In this document: in pieces, positions 44,877-52,781 of the stretch
How the letters are laid out: every line of letters begins with the position of its first letter
Position numbering within the stretch: position 1 is the stretch's first letter
NCBI GenBank assembly: GCA_044227095.1
Contig: JBGAFV010000001.1
Span: forward strand, 5,022,001 to 5,086,000
Reading direction: 5' to 3'
Source: JACMLD01 sp044227095
GTDB taxonomy: Bacteria; Bacteroidota; Bacteroidia; Chitinophagales; Chitinophagaceae
Length of the DNA stretch: 64,000 nucleotides
Notes under the pieces: model-generated
Database searches by the model: none
Told to the model about the DNA's origin: nothing
The model's input: only the letters and a program-made list of their open reading frames with translations
Position numbers and translations under genes: made by a program

Positions 44877-45407
44877 TTAGCGTGGTATCAATCCCAACTG
44901 CTGCATAAACTCGAGGTTATCCAAAAAATCCTGCTCTTCAGCAATCTTTCCATTTTCCATGCGCACCAGCGTAACCCCATCTATACTTACTTCTTTATTA
45001 GTGGCTGGTATACCCATAAATAATCCGGTGTGCGTACCTTTAAAATTCCAGTGCTTTACAAGTTTATCGCCTTGTGCAAAAACATCTTTTATTGTAAATG
45101 AAATTTTGCTGAAACCTGTGAGGTACTGTGCATAATAAGCACGGGCACTGTCTATACCCACAATATCTTTGGGACTAACATGCATCACTACGTTTTTTGT
45201 AAAGTTGGAATCATTAAACATCTCCAGCTTTCCTTTATTAACTATCTCATCCCATGTGTGGCTGTACATTTTTACATTGGCTTCCTCTTTGTTTTGTTCC
45301 GCCAACGCTTTTTCCGCAGCTTCATTTACCGGCGTACTGCAAGAAATAATGATGGTGCTTAAAGCCATAACTAACACAACTGCTTTACCAAGATTGAACA
45401 TTCTCAT
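44877..45407 (-). CDS. NTF2-like/SnoaL-type lipoprotein
   Basis: A 176-residue lipoprotein. I start at 45407 (MRMFNLGKAVVLVMALSTII followed by the lipobox SC), or at the next ATG at 45401; the longer frame to 45449 overlaps the upstream gene and adds nothing recognisable. After the Cys comes a charged linker (AAEKALAEQNKEEANVKMYS) and a SnoaL-like cone fold: IVNKGKLEMFNDSNFTKNVV, GIDSARAYYAQYLTGF, KHWNFKGTHTGLFMGIPATN, VTLVRMENGKIAEEQDFLDN. SnoaL relatives bind small molecules or act as cyclases or isomerases; no activity is assigned. It begins 20 bases after paralogue 2 of the acyltransferases. Confidence 0.82.
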   Translation of the reverse strand: MRMFNLGKAVVLVMALSTIIISCSTPVNEAAEKALAEQNKEEANVKMYSHTWDEIVNKGKLEMFNDSNFTKNVVMHVSPKDIVGIDSARAYYAQYLTGFSKISFTIKDVFAQGDKLVKHWNFKGTHTGLFMGIPATNKEVSIDGVTLVRMENGKIAEEQDFLDNLEFMQQLGLIPR

Positions 45408-45427
45408 ACTTAACTCATTTTTTATTG

Positions 45428-46621
45428 TTACAAATAACTCAGCCACCATTTCTCTTTGTGACTGGTTTTATATTTATCGTACCATTTACAAAGCGGATAA
45501 AGCGCAGCAACCACAGCCAGCCAGATAAAATATACTACTCCAAGACTATAACCTTCATTCGGCAAAACAAACGGAAAGCCCAAGACATAATCTATGTGAT
45601 AAGCATCTGCAAGCGAATGCCCCCTCGTAAAAAACAATACAGCACAAATAGAATGGATGAAGACCATGTGCAGCAGGTAATAAAAAAAAGCTGTTCTTCC
45701 AAATGTGCGGAAGATACCTGTAACCTTGTTTTCAATATTCTCAAAATATGCAAGTAACAAACAGGCAACTCCAATAGTAAGGCAAATGTACAAAAGTGAA
45801 GGCGGGTATTTATTCACTTTTACAAATGAAAAGATTGTGTACAAAAGATTTTTCTGCGTAGTCCAGCGAACGGGATCGCCATACACATTGCTAAAACGCA
45901 ATACAACAAAAAATAACAGCAACCCTGCTCCTATCTGCAAAAGTATTTTCCTGCGTTGCACCGTAGAATATTCAGTACTAAAAAATACGCCTATGCAATA
46001 TCCCATAATCATTACACCTGTCCATGGTAAAAAGGGATAGAAGAAATCAATATAATGATCGGCGTTAAGCCGGAATAAAAATTCATGGTGCATCAAATTC
46101 CACAGGAAGCCGCCATCAAAACCATTTCTCGCTTCTGGTATATCCATCAGGTTGTGGCCAAAAACTATTAATAAACCAACTATCAAAATAATTTTATAAG
46201 GCAATCGAACCAGCAAACCAAGTATTATCATGCTAACACCAATAGCCCACAGCACCTGCATGTTTATTAAATTATAGAATGGGTTAAAAGACCAGGTAAA
46301 AGTATTTACTGTTATTTCAAGCAGAATTAACCACAATCCTCTTTTAATAAGAAAGATGGATAACTCCTTTTTTGTTTTGCGCAGGCTTTGCAAATAGGCA
46401 GACAAGCCAGAAAGGAATATAAAAGTTGGTGCACAAAAATGTGTAATCCACCTGGTAAAAAACAGGGATGGTGTGGTAACAGTAAGATCCAGCGGATCGC
46501 TGTACAAACCATTAAAATGGAGATAGTCTCTTGCATGATCAAGTGCCATAATGATCATTACAATGCCGCGAAGTATGTCTATTGATTCAATTCTCTTTTT
46601 GCTGTTGATTTGAGTTTCCAA
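45428..46621 (-). CDS. HGSNAT/DUF1624-like membrane acyltransferase, paralogue 2 (TTG start)
   Basis: A 397-residue membrane protein of the same family (KKRIESIDILRGIVMIIMAL, FFTRWITHFCAPTFIFLSG, HKEKWWLSYL at the end). The longest frame starts with an ATG at 46708, inside the upstream gene. I place the start at a TTG at 46621 because an AAAGGA ribosome-binding site lies 9 bases before it, the protein then begins (M)ETQINSKKRIES like paralogue 3 ((M)QQPQTNSKKRIES), and the length becomes exactly that of paralogues 1 and 3. The gene lies 25 bases after paralogue 3, so they are surely cotranscribed. Confidence 0.85.
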   Translation of the reverse strand: METQINSKKRIESIDILRGIVMIIMALDHARDYLHFNGLYSDPLDLTVTTPSLFFTRWITHFCAPTFIFLSGLSAYLQSLRKTKKELSIFLIKRGLWLILLEITVNTFTWSFNPFYNLINMQVLWAIGVSMIILGLLVRLPYKIILIVGLLIVFGHNLMDIPEARNGFDGGFLWNLMHHEFLFRLNADHYIDFFYPFLPWTGVMIMGYCIGVFFSTEYSTVQRRKILLQIGAGLLLFFVVLRFSNVYGDPVRWTTQKNLLYTIFSFVKVNKYPPSLLYICLTIGVACLLLAYFENIENKVTGIFRTFGRTAFFYYLLHMVFIHSICAVLFFTRGHSLADAYHIDYVLGFPFVLPNEGYSLGVVYFIWLAVVAALYPLCKWYDKYKTSHKEKWWLSYL

Positions 46622-46646
46622 TTTGATTTTTTCCTTTAAATATTTA

Positions 46647-47840
46647 TTATAAATAACTAAGCCACCATTTTTCCTTGTGATTTGTTTTATACTTATCGTA
46701 CCATACACAAAGCGGATAGAGCAACAGCACCACTATTATCCAAACAATATAAGTTCCTGCTAAAGAAAAACCATAACCTTTAAGCCAGGGGCTATCTTTT
46801 GCATTAAACATGTTGCCCACCATTTCGTGGGCGTTTCTTCCACTGATAACAACCGCCAATACAGCCAGCACATGAATAAGAAACAAATGCAGGATATAAA
46901 AGAAAAGCGGTACACGGCCAATGGGTATAATGGCTGCACCCAGTTTGTTTAAAGGTTTTTCTAAAAATGACAATACAAGTAATGCCGGCCCCAATGTCAT
47001 CAGTGCATACATTAATGATGGCGGATATTTTGTAACATTTAAAAACGAACAAAAAGTAAGTGCCGGGGTTCTTTGTACAGACCATGGCGCCATATCGCCA
47101 TAGCTGTTTATTGCCCTTAAAATAATAAACAATACAATAGCACTGCTGCCAATAACAAGCAGGTATTTTTTTCTTAGTGCAGCATCAAACCCTTTTTTGT
47201 ACAAAGCACCAAAACAATAGCCTAGTGCCATAATACTTAACCAAGGCAGGATTGGATAGCCGGTTGTAAAGATTCGTCCGCCAAATAAAAATCTTTTACG
47301 TTCATGAAAAAGGCCCCATAAAAAATTGCCGTAAGTATTACCGGAGGCATGAATTCCGTCTAATAAATTATGGCCAAACAATACAGCAAGGCCAAACACC
47401 AATATAATTTTTGGAGGAAGATAAATAAGTGCAGACATAATTGCCATCGCCAAACCAAGTACCCAAATTACCTGCAGCCGTATCATTGGATAATCGGGTT
47501 TAAACGTCCAGGCAAATGTGATCACCACAACTTCAAGCAACATCAGCCAAAGGCCACGTTTTAATAAAAAAGCTGACAATTCTTTTTTTGTTTTTCTTTC
47601 GCCCACTAAAAAAGCCGACGTGCCTGCAAGAAATACAAAAACCGGTGCACAAAAATGTGTTATCCAGCGGGTAAAAAAAATGGCAGGACTGGTTTGTGAA
47701 AGATCATTGGGTTCATATAAGAAATTGGCTGCGTGAAAATAATCACGTACATGATCAAGCGCCATAATGATGATGACGATTCCACGGAGCAGATCTATGG
47801 ACTCAATTCTTTTTTTACTGTTGGTTTGGGGTTGTTGCAA
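46647..47840 (-). CDS. HGSNAT/DUF1624-like membrane acyltransferase, paralogue 3 (TTG start)
   Basis: A 397-residue membrane protein (KKRIESIDLLRGIVIIIMAL, RDYFHAANFLYEPNDLS, FFTRWITHFCAPVFVFLAG). It has about ten predicted helices and the shared end KYKTNHKEKWWLSYL. The start codon is TTG at 47840; there is no ATG between it and the end of paralogue 4, 33 bases away, and the next internal Met lies well inside the conserved first helix. The SKKRIESID opening is identical to paralogue 2, making these two the closest pair. Confidence 0.85.
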   Translation of the reverse strand: MQQPQTNSKKRIESIDLLRGIVIIIMALDHVRDYFHAANFLYEPNDLSQTSPAIFFTRWITHFCAPVFVFLAGTSAFLVGERKTKKELSAFLLKRGLWLMLLEVVVITFAWTFKPDYPMIRLQVIWVLGLAMAIMSALIYLPPKIILVFGLAVLFGHNLLDGIHASGNTYGNFLWGLFHERKRFLFGGRIFTTGYPILPWLSIMALGYCFGALYKKGFDAALRKKYLLVIGSSAIVLFIILRAINSYGDMAPWSVQRTPALTFCSFLNVTKYPPSLMYALMTLGPALLVLSFLEKPLNKLGAAIIPIGRVPLFFYILHLFLIHVLAVLAVVISGRNAHEMVGNMFNAKDSPWLKGYGFSLAGTYIVWIIVVLLLYPLCVWYDKYKTNHKEKWWLSYL

Positions 47841-47873
47841 TTTTGGTTGTTTAAGTTTTGGTCGGGCCCTGGT

Positions 47874-49058
47874 CTATAAATAACTCAACCACCATTTTTC
47901 TTTATGCGATTGTTTATAGACATCATATCGTTTACAAAATGGATAAAGTCCGGCCACCACAGCTATCCAAATAAGATAAGCTACGGGCAATGAAAATCCA
48001 TACCCTTGCAGGCTTTGCGTAAACCAGATGGGTTGCTGCAAAATCCAGATGCTCCAATCCTGCCCTGGTGTTAAAGCAGAAGCAATCAATGCTATTAAAT
48101 GAATGATATAAATATGGGTGAGGTAATAAAACATGGGCACCCTTCCATATACAGAAACAACTTTTACAACAGCATTATTCATTTTTTCTGTAAGTGCAAG
48201 AAATACAAGTGCAGCACCAAGTGTTATAAGCAAGTATAGCAATGATGGCGGATACTTGTTTACTTTAAGAAAAGAAAGGAAAGTATAGAGAGGTGTTTTT
48301 TGAGATGTCCATTTTACAGGATCGCCGTACACATTGCTGTACCTAAGCAATACAAAAAGTACAAGTGCGCCAATACCTGTCATCAATAAATTTTTTCTTC
48401 TCTTATCAGCATCGTAACCTGAAGCATACCATTGCCCCATTAAATAACCCAAAGGCATTACGCCAATCCAGGGAACAAGCGGGTAACCTACAAGAAAAAC
48501 TTCTTTATGCCAGAAGAACGGACGTTGCTCATGCAGCAAGCTCCAGCCAAATGCAGTAAGGCCTTCGCCGGCAACATGATAGTTATCAAAAAGATTATGC
48601 CCAAATACCAACGCTACGCAAAAAACAAGAATAACGGGTTTTGGCAAATGAATCAATCCCGCAAGCACAATCATGCTAATGCCCAATGCCCAAATGGTAA
48701 TGAAGAAAAACATGGGGAAGGCAATGTTAAAGTTCCAACCAAAATTCACTATAATCATTTCCAGGAAGATCAGCCATAGTCCGCGGGTTAATAGAAATAT
48801 AGAAGTATCTTTTTTTGATTTGCGCTGGCTGATAAGAAATGCGGAAGTGCCTGCCAGCAACATAAAAATGGGTGCACAAAAATGGGTAATCCATCTTGTA
48901 AAAAACAATGCAACACTTGTTTTGTCAAGATCAAGCGGATCGTAATAAAAAGAATCACGCAACAAATAATCACGGACATGATCCAGCGCCATAATAATCA
49001 TAATAGCGCCCCGCAGAAAATCAATTGATGTTATCCTGCTTTTTGTAAGTGTGTTCAT
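47874..49058 (-). CDS. HGSNAT/DUF1624-like membrane acyltransferase, paralogue 4
   Basis: A 394-residue membrane protein, first of the cluster in transcription order, with an ATG start (MNTLTKSRITSIDFLRGAIM). Family blocks are MALDHVRDYLLRDSF, FFTRWITHFCAPIFMLLAG and the end QSHKEKWWLSYL. A TATTTTTG element lies about 75 bases upstream and may be the promoter of the whole cluster down to paralogue 1, since gaps between genes are only 20-139 bases. The acyl acceptor is not known; the tandem copies suggest different acceptors or positions on one glycan. Confidence 0.85.
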   Translation of the reverse strand: MNTLTKSRITSIDFLRGAIMIIMALDHVRDYLLRDSFYYDPLDLDKTSVALFFTRWITHFCAPIFMLLAGTSAFLISQRKSKKDTSIFLLTRGLWLIFLEMIIVNFGWNFNIAFPMFFFITIWALGISMIVLAGLIHLPKPVILVFCVALVFGHNLFDNYHVAGEGLTAFGWSLLHEQRPFFWHKEVFLVGYPLVPWIGVMPLGYLMGQWYASGYDADKRRKNLLMTGIGALVLFVLLRYSNVYGDPVKWTSQKTPLYTFLSFLKVNKYPPSLLYLLITLGAALVFLALTEKMNNAVVKVVSVYGRVPMFYYLTHIYIIHLIALIASALTPGQDWSIWILQQPIWFTQSLQGYGFSLPVAYLIWIAVVAGLYPFCKRYDVYKQSHKEKWWLSYL

Positions 49059-49131
49059 CTTCTAAAAATTAAACTGCATTTATGTTTTAAAGGTAGTAGC
49101 AATCAAAAGCCTGTGTGTACAAATTTGCAAG

Positions 49132-49139
49132 CAAAAATA
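49132..49139 (-). promoter_or_regulatory. Putative -7 promoter element of the acyltransferase cluster (TATTTTTG)
   Basis: On the minus strand TATTTTTG matches TAnnTTTG and lies 73 bases before the ATG of the first acyltransferase gene. A second, weaker candidate (TACCTTTA) is nearer to the gene. No clear -33 TTG is seen. Confidence 0.3.
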
Positions 49140-49257
49140 TGTTGGTAAGGAGGGTTTATATTTTTGCAGTTTTGATCCGCACAATTTACACATACATGAG
49201 CAAAAACCTTTGGTTTACCGCTGGCAATCTTTGCACAACCTGCTAATGCATTTGTGC

Positions 49258-49290
49258 AAAAAAACAAGCCCGTGCTTAAAAGTCACGGGC
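49258..49290 (-). terminator. Rho-independent terminator after the cytochrome gene
   Basis: On the minus strand a perfect 7-bp stem (GCCCGTG/CACGGGC, 9-base loop) is followed by TTG and seven T residues. It lies 100 bases after the cytochrome stop and separates that transcript from the acyltransferase cluster. Confidence 0.8.
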
Positions 49291-49321
49291 CTGTCTGTGT
49301 ATTGTAACTGTTATTACAGAT

Positions 49322-49384
49322 TCAGTTCTTCAAAACAATATTTTTACCGGCATTGTTTCCGGTATAATAATTTCGTTCAGGCAT
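49322..49384 (-). CDS. Possible 20-residue ORF just after the cytochrome gene
   Basis: An ATG five bases after the cytochrome stop codon opens 20 codons (MPERNYYTGNNAGKNIVLKN) ending in TGA, 32 bases before the terminator stem. It lies inside the cytochrome transcript. I recognise no family, and chance is a fair explanation for a frame this short. It is listed because its place between a gene end and a terminator would allow translation. Confidence 0.2.
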   Translation of the reverse strand: MPERNYYTGNNAGKNIVLKN

Positions 49385-49389
49385 TACCG

Positions 49390-50019
49390 CTATTTCATCT
49401 TCATTACTTCCGGTGGTGGCATATAAGCCGGCACCTGGTTGTGAATAGCAGGAAGCGAATGCAGGTAGGTATACAATGCTTTCATATCCTGGTCATCTAA
49501 TGCGGCGATGCTTTCCCATGGCATAGGTGGCATAATTAGCCTGCCACCCTCCTGGCCGAGGTGTTTGCCGGTTCGCAATGTTTTTGCAAATGTTTCTTCT
49601 GTCCATGCACCAATTCCTGTTGCAGAATCGGGTGTAAGGTTTGCGCTGTAAGAAATACCCCATGGACCAACAGTAGCAGTAAGATCGCTTGCAAACAACA
49701 CCCAGTTACCGGGTGTTAGCGCTTTTTTGTCTATTATAGGTAATGGCGAACCTGCCTGGTGGCCTGACAATAATTTTGAAGAATCATATTCGGGCCCGTG
49801 TGCACCCATCTTTTTGGGAGTGTGGCAATGGTTGCAGCCAATGGTGGTTACAATATGTGCTCCGCGAACAAGCAAATCTCCGTCTGAGAGTGCCGCAGGT
49901 TCAGCAACTTTTGCCGGTTCTGCAGGCGCAGTTGCTGGTGCGTCGCTGCTACAACTGTAAATCATAAATGTAATGCACCCCAGCAGTATAATGCTGGTAA
50001 GGGCAAGTTTACTTTTCAT
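49390..50019 (-). CDS. c-type cytochrome lipoprotein
   Basis: A 209-residue monohaem cytochrome c. The ATG at 50019 (MKSKLALTSIILLGCITFMI) gives a lipoprotein signal with the modified cysteine at 23 in YSC; the longer frame to 50046 adds nine residues before it. An Ala/Pro-rich linker (APATAPAEPAKVAEPA) leads to the haem site Cys62-Asn-His-Cys65-His66. The distal ligand is probably the Met in LIMPPMPW. The rest (GPWGISYSANLTPD, ALYTYLHSLP) matches the cytochrome domain of alcohol and aldehyde dehydrogenase electron acceptors. It should face the periplasm as an electron carrier. No dehydrogenase is nearby, so its partner must be encoded elsewhere. Confidence 0.88.
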   Translation of the reverse strand: MKSKLALTSIILLGCITFMIYSCSSDAPATAPAEPAKVAEPAALSDGDLLVRGAHIVTTIGCNHCHTPKKMGAHGPEYDSSKLLSGHQAGSPLPIIDKKALTPGNWVLFASDLTATVGPWGISYSANLTPDSATGIGAWTEETFAKTLRTGKHLGQEGGRLIMPPMPWESIAALDDQDMKALYTYLHSLPAIHNQVPAYMPPPEVMKMK

Positions 50020-50364
50020 TGTTGGTTGATTTTGGGGGGTTTGCAATGTTTAAAATGAGAAATATTTATTTCAACATCACATATCTGCACCGCATTATTT
50101 TTTGTACAAAATGGCCAAATCCTTTTTCACGTGGCTTACTTTGGCGATAAGGCTTGATTAAAGAAATTTCTTGTTTGTGCTTTCCGTGAGGCTACAATAA
50201 TCTGTGTGCAATAAAAGAAGTAAGCTTTTCCTGGCAGTTTCAAATGTATCAATTACTTTTCTATTCTGCTATAATTAAGAAAAATAATTTTTAATTACCC
50301 CGGCCCCTTAATGCTGCAATTGTAAATACGGTAGTTAATAATTATAATAATTTTCCTGCGCCAA
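50020..50364. other. Intergenic region between cytochrome and HD-domain genes
   Basis: AT-rich DNA without a convincing frame on either strand. It must hold the promoter of the cytochrome gene, but I find no exact TAnnTTTG site. No strong terminator hairpin for the HD gene is visible. Confidence 0.4.
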
Positions 50365-50946
50365 TTACCCTATGTTGTTAACCAGGTTCCACAAATATTC
50401 TCTTTTTAACGGCTCCCTGTTTTCCTTGCAAAAATGGGTAAAGTACTGGTGGGTTTTTAAAAAAGCAATCTGCGTCCGGTGCCAGTCTGCTTTTGTAATG
50501 TAAGGATTAAAATGATTGATTTCCCTGAAAAGATCAGCAGCTATTGCCTCTACATTAAATGCACCCAGGTATTCAAGATCTGCATCTGCAATTATTTCTT
50601 CCAGTTTGTTGCGTGGCGATTGCGGCATTTTTGTGGCCATAATCATTCCGCATATTGTTTCAATTTCTGCAGGTGAAAAACCATATTCCGGCAAATACTG
50701 CTTCGCCAGTTTACAACCTTCTTTTTCGTGGTTAATAGTTGTGTTGATGAATCCGCTATCGTGCCATAGGGCAGCTGCTTCAAGCAAGCGAATATCATTG
50801 GCAGAACAATTTTCCTGTTCGCCAATTTCAATAACCTTGTCCCTTACGTAAAGCGTATGTTTGTAATTGTGGTAGTAATAAAAAGGAGAGAGTTTCTCTT
50901 TCAGCAAATCAACCACAAAAGATGTCATCTCCTGGTTACTTTGCAT
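50365..50946 (-). CDS. HD-domain metal-dependent phosphohydrolase-like protein
   Basis: A 193-residue HD-superfamily protein. The metal ligands are in order: His in YYYHNYKHTLYV, the His-Asp pair in LWHDSG, and Asp in IADADLEYLG. This resembles the COG4339-like predicted HD phosphohydrolases of about 200 residues. The substrate (a nucleotide or another phosphoester) is not known. Its first 11 bases overlap the end of the YitT gene, so the two are translationally linked. Confidence 0.85.
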   Translation of the reverse strand: MQSNQEMTSFVVDLLKEKLSPFYYYHNYKHTLYVRDKVIEIGEQENCSANDIRLLEAAALWHDSGFINTTINHEKEGCKLAKQYLPEYGFSPAEIETICGMIMATKMPQSPRNKLEEIIADADLEYLGAFNVEAIAADLFREINHFNPYITKADWHRTQIAFLKTHQYFTHFCKENREPLKREYLWNLVNNIG

Positions 50947-51832
50947 GAGCCTTTGCTTTTAATATGCCGCCACTTGCTTCTTTTATGGTTTGCACATACA
51001 CAAATACTTTAGGGTCTATCAGCGTAAGTGCTTCCTGTATTTGTTTTATTTCAAGCCGTGTTACAATGGCCACAATAATATCTGTGTCTGATTTTATATC
51101 GAAACTACCGGGCAGGTATCCACGTTCGCCTTTATATACTGTAATGCCCTTGCCCAATTCGTTTACAAGAAAGCTTTTTATTTCATCGTGCTTAGAAGAA
51201 ATAATGTTCATGGCAGTAAACTGTTCTATACCATCTACCACATAGTTGATTGCCCTTGTTGCAGTAAAATAAGTAATGACAGAATACATAGCGGTCTCAA
51301 TACCAAATTGAAATGCTGCTACAGCAAAAATGATACAGTTGATAAGCATAATAATCTCGCTGTTAGAAAAACCGGTTCTTCTTCCGGTAAATACAGCAAT
51401 TACTTCTGCGCCGTCAATAACACCACCGCCACGTATAACAAGGCCAACGCCTGTTCCCATTAGCAAGCCGCCAAAAATGGCAATTAGTAATTTATCATTT
51501 GTAACCGGGTTAATGTGGATGGCAAATAAGGCAACCGACAGCAATATAACGGCTATGGTTGTTTGCACTGCGAATGTTTTTCCAATTCTGCGGTAACCCA
51601 GGTAAATAAACAATGCATTCAGTACAATTACAAGGAAGCTAATATTGATGTGAAAAATTTCGTACAGCAGGATGGAGATACCCGTTATGCCACCATCAAG
51701 AAAATTATTAGGTATCATAAAACCTTTCATCGCCAGCACAGCCAAAACAATACCCGCAAATATGTGCAGGAAATTTTTAAGGTTCAGCACCTTATCCCAT
51801 TCTACCGTATCACTTTTATATTTCACTTTCAT
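50936..51832 (-). CDS. YitT family membrane protein (DUF161/DUF2179)
   Basis: A 298-residue protein. The ATG at 51832 (MKVKYKSDTVEWDKVLNLKN) is preferred over 51868, whose 12 extra residues look random. Five to six membrane helices come first (HIFAGIVLAVLAMKGFMIP with the family signature NNFLDGGITGISIL, and GGLLMGTGVGLVIRGGGVIDGAEV). A C-terminal soluble DUF2179 domain follows (SFLVNELGKGITVYKGERGY, IVAIVTRLEIKQIQEAL). The family is widespread and its transport or signalling role is unknown. The next gene overlaps its end. Confidence 0.9.
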   Translation of the reverse strand: MKVKYKSDTVEWDKVLNLKNFLHIFAGIVLAVLAMKGFMIPNNFLDGGITGISILLYEIFHINISFLVIVLNALFIYLGYRRIGKTFAVQTTIAVILLSVALFAIHINPVTNDKLLIAIFGGLLMGTGVGLVIRGGGVIDGAEVIAVFTGRRTGFSNSEIIMLINCIIFAVAAFQFGIETAMYSVITYFTATRAINYVVDGIEQFTAMNIISSKHDEIKSFLVNELGKGITVYKGERGYLPGSFDIKSDTDIIVAIVTRLEIKQIQEALTLIDPKVFVYVQTIKEASGGILKAKAHAK

Positions 51833-51945
51833 TCTTAAGCAGCGTTTTAAGCTACTAATATAAGGCATGTTTTCATTTTTCCGGCCTTACGGGCAATGCA
51901 CAACAAATAAAAGAGAATAAATAAGCAGAAAAGGTAAACTCCGGC

Positions 51946-51973
51946 AAAAAAATAGCAGGCCATAAAGCCTGCT
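51946..51973 (-). terminator. Rho-independent terminator of a small transcript
   Basis: On the minus strand AGCAGGC-TTTATG-GCCTGCT forms a perfect 7-bp hairpin followed by A and seven T residues. It lies 25 bases after the stop of a 23-codon ORF and 114 bases before the YitT start, so it ends a short transcript that begins near 52.08 kb. Confidence 0.85.
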
Positions 51974-51997
51974 TTACTATAAAGGTTGAAACAAAAA

Positions 51998-52069
51998 TTA
52001 TGAGAATATTGCCAGCCCCATTAAAGACGACAATATTACGATGCATTTCCAGCAATTAAGCCTGTTCAT
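51998..52069 (-). CDS. 23-residue hydrophobic small protein
   Basis: An ATG at 52069 opens 23 codons, MNRLNCWKCIVILSSLMGLA followed by IFS and TAA. A short polar start with two cysteines (CWKC) is followed by a hydrophobic stretch that could just span or lie in a membrane. The ORF sits between an exact TAACTTTG -7 element and a strong terminator, with almost no other sequence. This is the main evidence that it is a real unit. It could equally be a small RNA of about 135 bases in which the ORF is incidental. I recognise no named family. Confidence 0.5.
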   Translation of the reverse strand: MNRLNCWKCIVILSSLMGLAIFS

Positions 52070-52089
52070 TGTACATTGTTTTAGAAACA

Positions 52090-52097
52090 CAAAGTTA
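52090..52097 (-). promoter_or_regulatory. -7 promoter element (TAACTTTG) of the small transcript
   Basis: On the minus strand TAACTTTG exactly fits TAnnTTTG. It lies 20 bases before the 23-codon ORF, so transcription would start close to 52082 and run to the terminator at 51946. A -33 TTG is not obvious. Confidence 0.5.
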
Positions 52098-52163
52098 TGC
52101 AGTAAGTGGTTGCTGGTTTGTTAAAAAAAGGTTGCTGCTGCTTTGTTCTGTATCTTTAATGCC

Positions 52164-52781
52164 ATGAATACAGCTTTTAAAAAAATTTTATTCTTCGATA
52201 TCGGCGGCGTTCTATTATCCAATGGCTGGGGACATGAATCCAGGCAAAAAGCAGCCACCAAATTTGGATTTGATTATGATGAAATGAACATCCTGCACGA
52301 ATTTATTTTTAACGTGTACGAAATTGGAAGGATTACACTGGATGAATACCTTAACACCACCCTGTTTTACAAACCTAGAAATTTTACAAAGCAGGCTTTT
52401 ATCAATTTTATGCTTGAGCAATCTGTTGAATTGCCAGATACTTTGCAATGGCTTATTCAATGGAAAAAACAATACGCAGGTGAGTTTCGTTTTATTTCCA
52501 TCAACAACGAAGGCAAAGAATTAAACGATTACCGCGTTGAAAAATTCAAGCTGCACCATTTCTTTGATGCTTTTGTTTCTTCCTGCGAAGTAGGGATGCG
52601 CAAACCCGACCCAGGTATATTTCGTCTTGCCATGGGTATTGCACAGGCCAGCCCGGAACAATGCGTATATTTTGACGACCGGCAAATACTGGTAGATGCA
52701 GCAACAAAAACCGGAATGGCCTGTTACCGTCACAACGGGCTTGCATCTACAAAAGCCATTCTTGAAAGTTTGATTTTATAA
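52164..52781 (+). CDS. HAD-superfamily hydrolase
   Basis: A 205-residue HAD hydrolase of subfamily IA type, without signal peptide. I start at the ATG at 52164 (MNTAFKKILFFDIGGVLLSN). Motif I FFDIGGVLL holds the nucleophile aspartate, although the usual second Asp of DxD is replaced by Gly (DIG), as in many YihX/epoxide-hydrolase-N-like members. Motif II is ISINNEG, motif III is MRKPDPGIF and motif IV is VYFDDRQ. The DIGGVL form means that phosphatase activity cannot be assumed. It is transcribed away from the small minus-strand unit and is followed directly by the palindrome array. Confidence 0.85.
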   Translation: MNTAFKKILFFDIGGVLLSNGWGHESRQKAATKFGFDYDEMNILHEFIFNVYEIGRITLDEYLNTTLFYKPRNFTKQAFINFMLEQSVELPDTLQWLIQWKKQYAGEFRFISINNEGKELNDYRVEKFKLHHFFDAFVSSCEVGMRKPDPGIFRLAMGIAQASPEQCVYFDDRQILVDAATKTGMACYRHNGLASTKAILESLIL

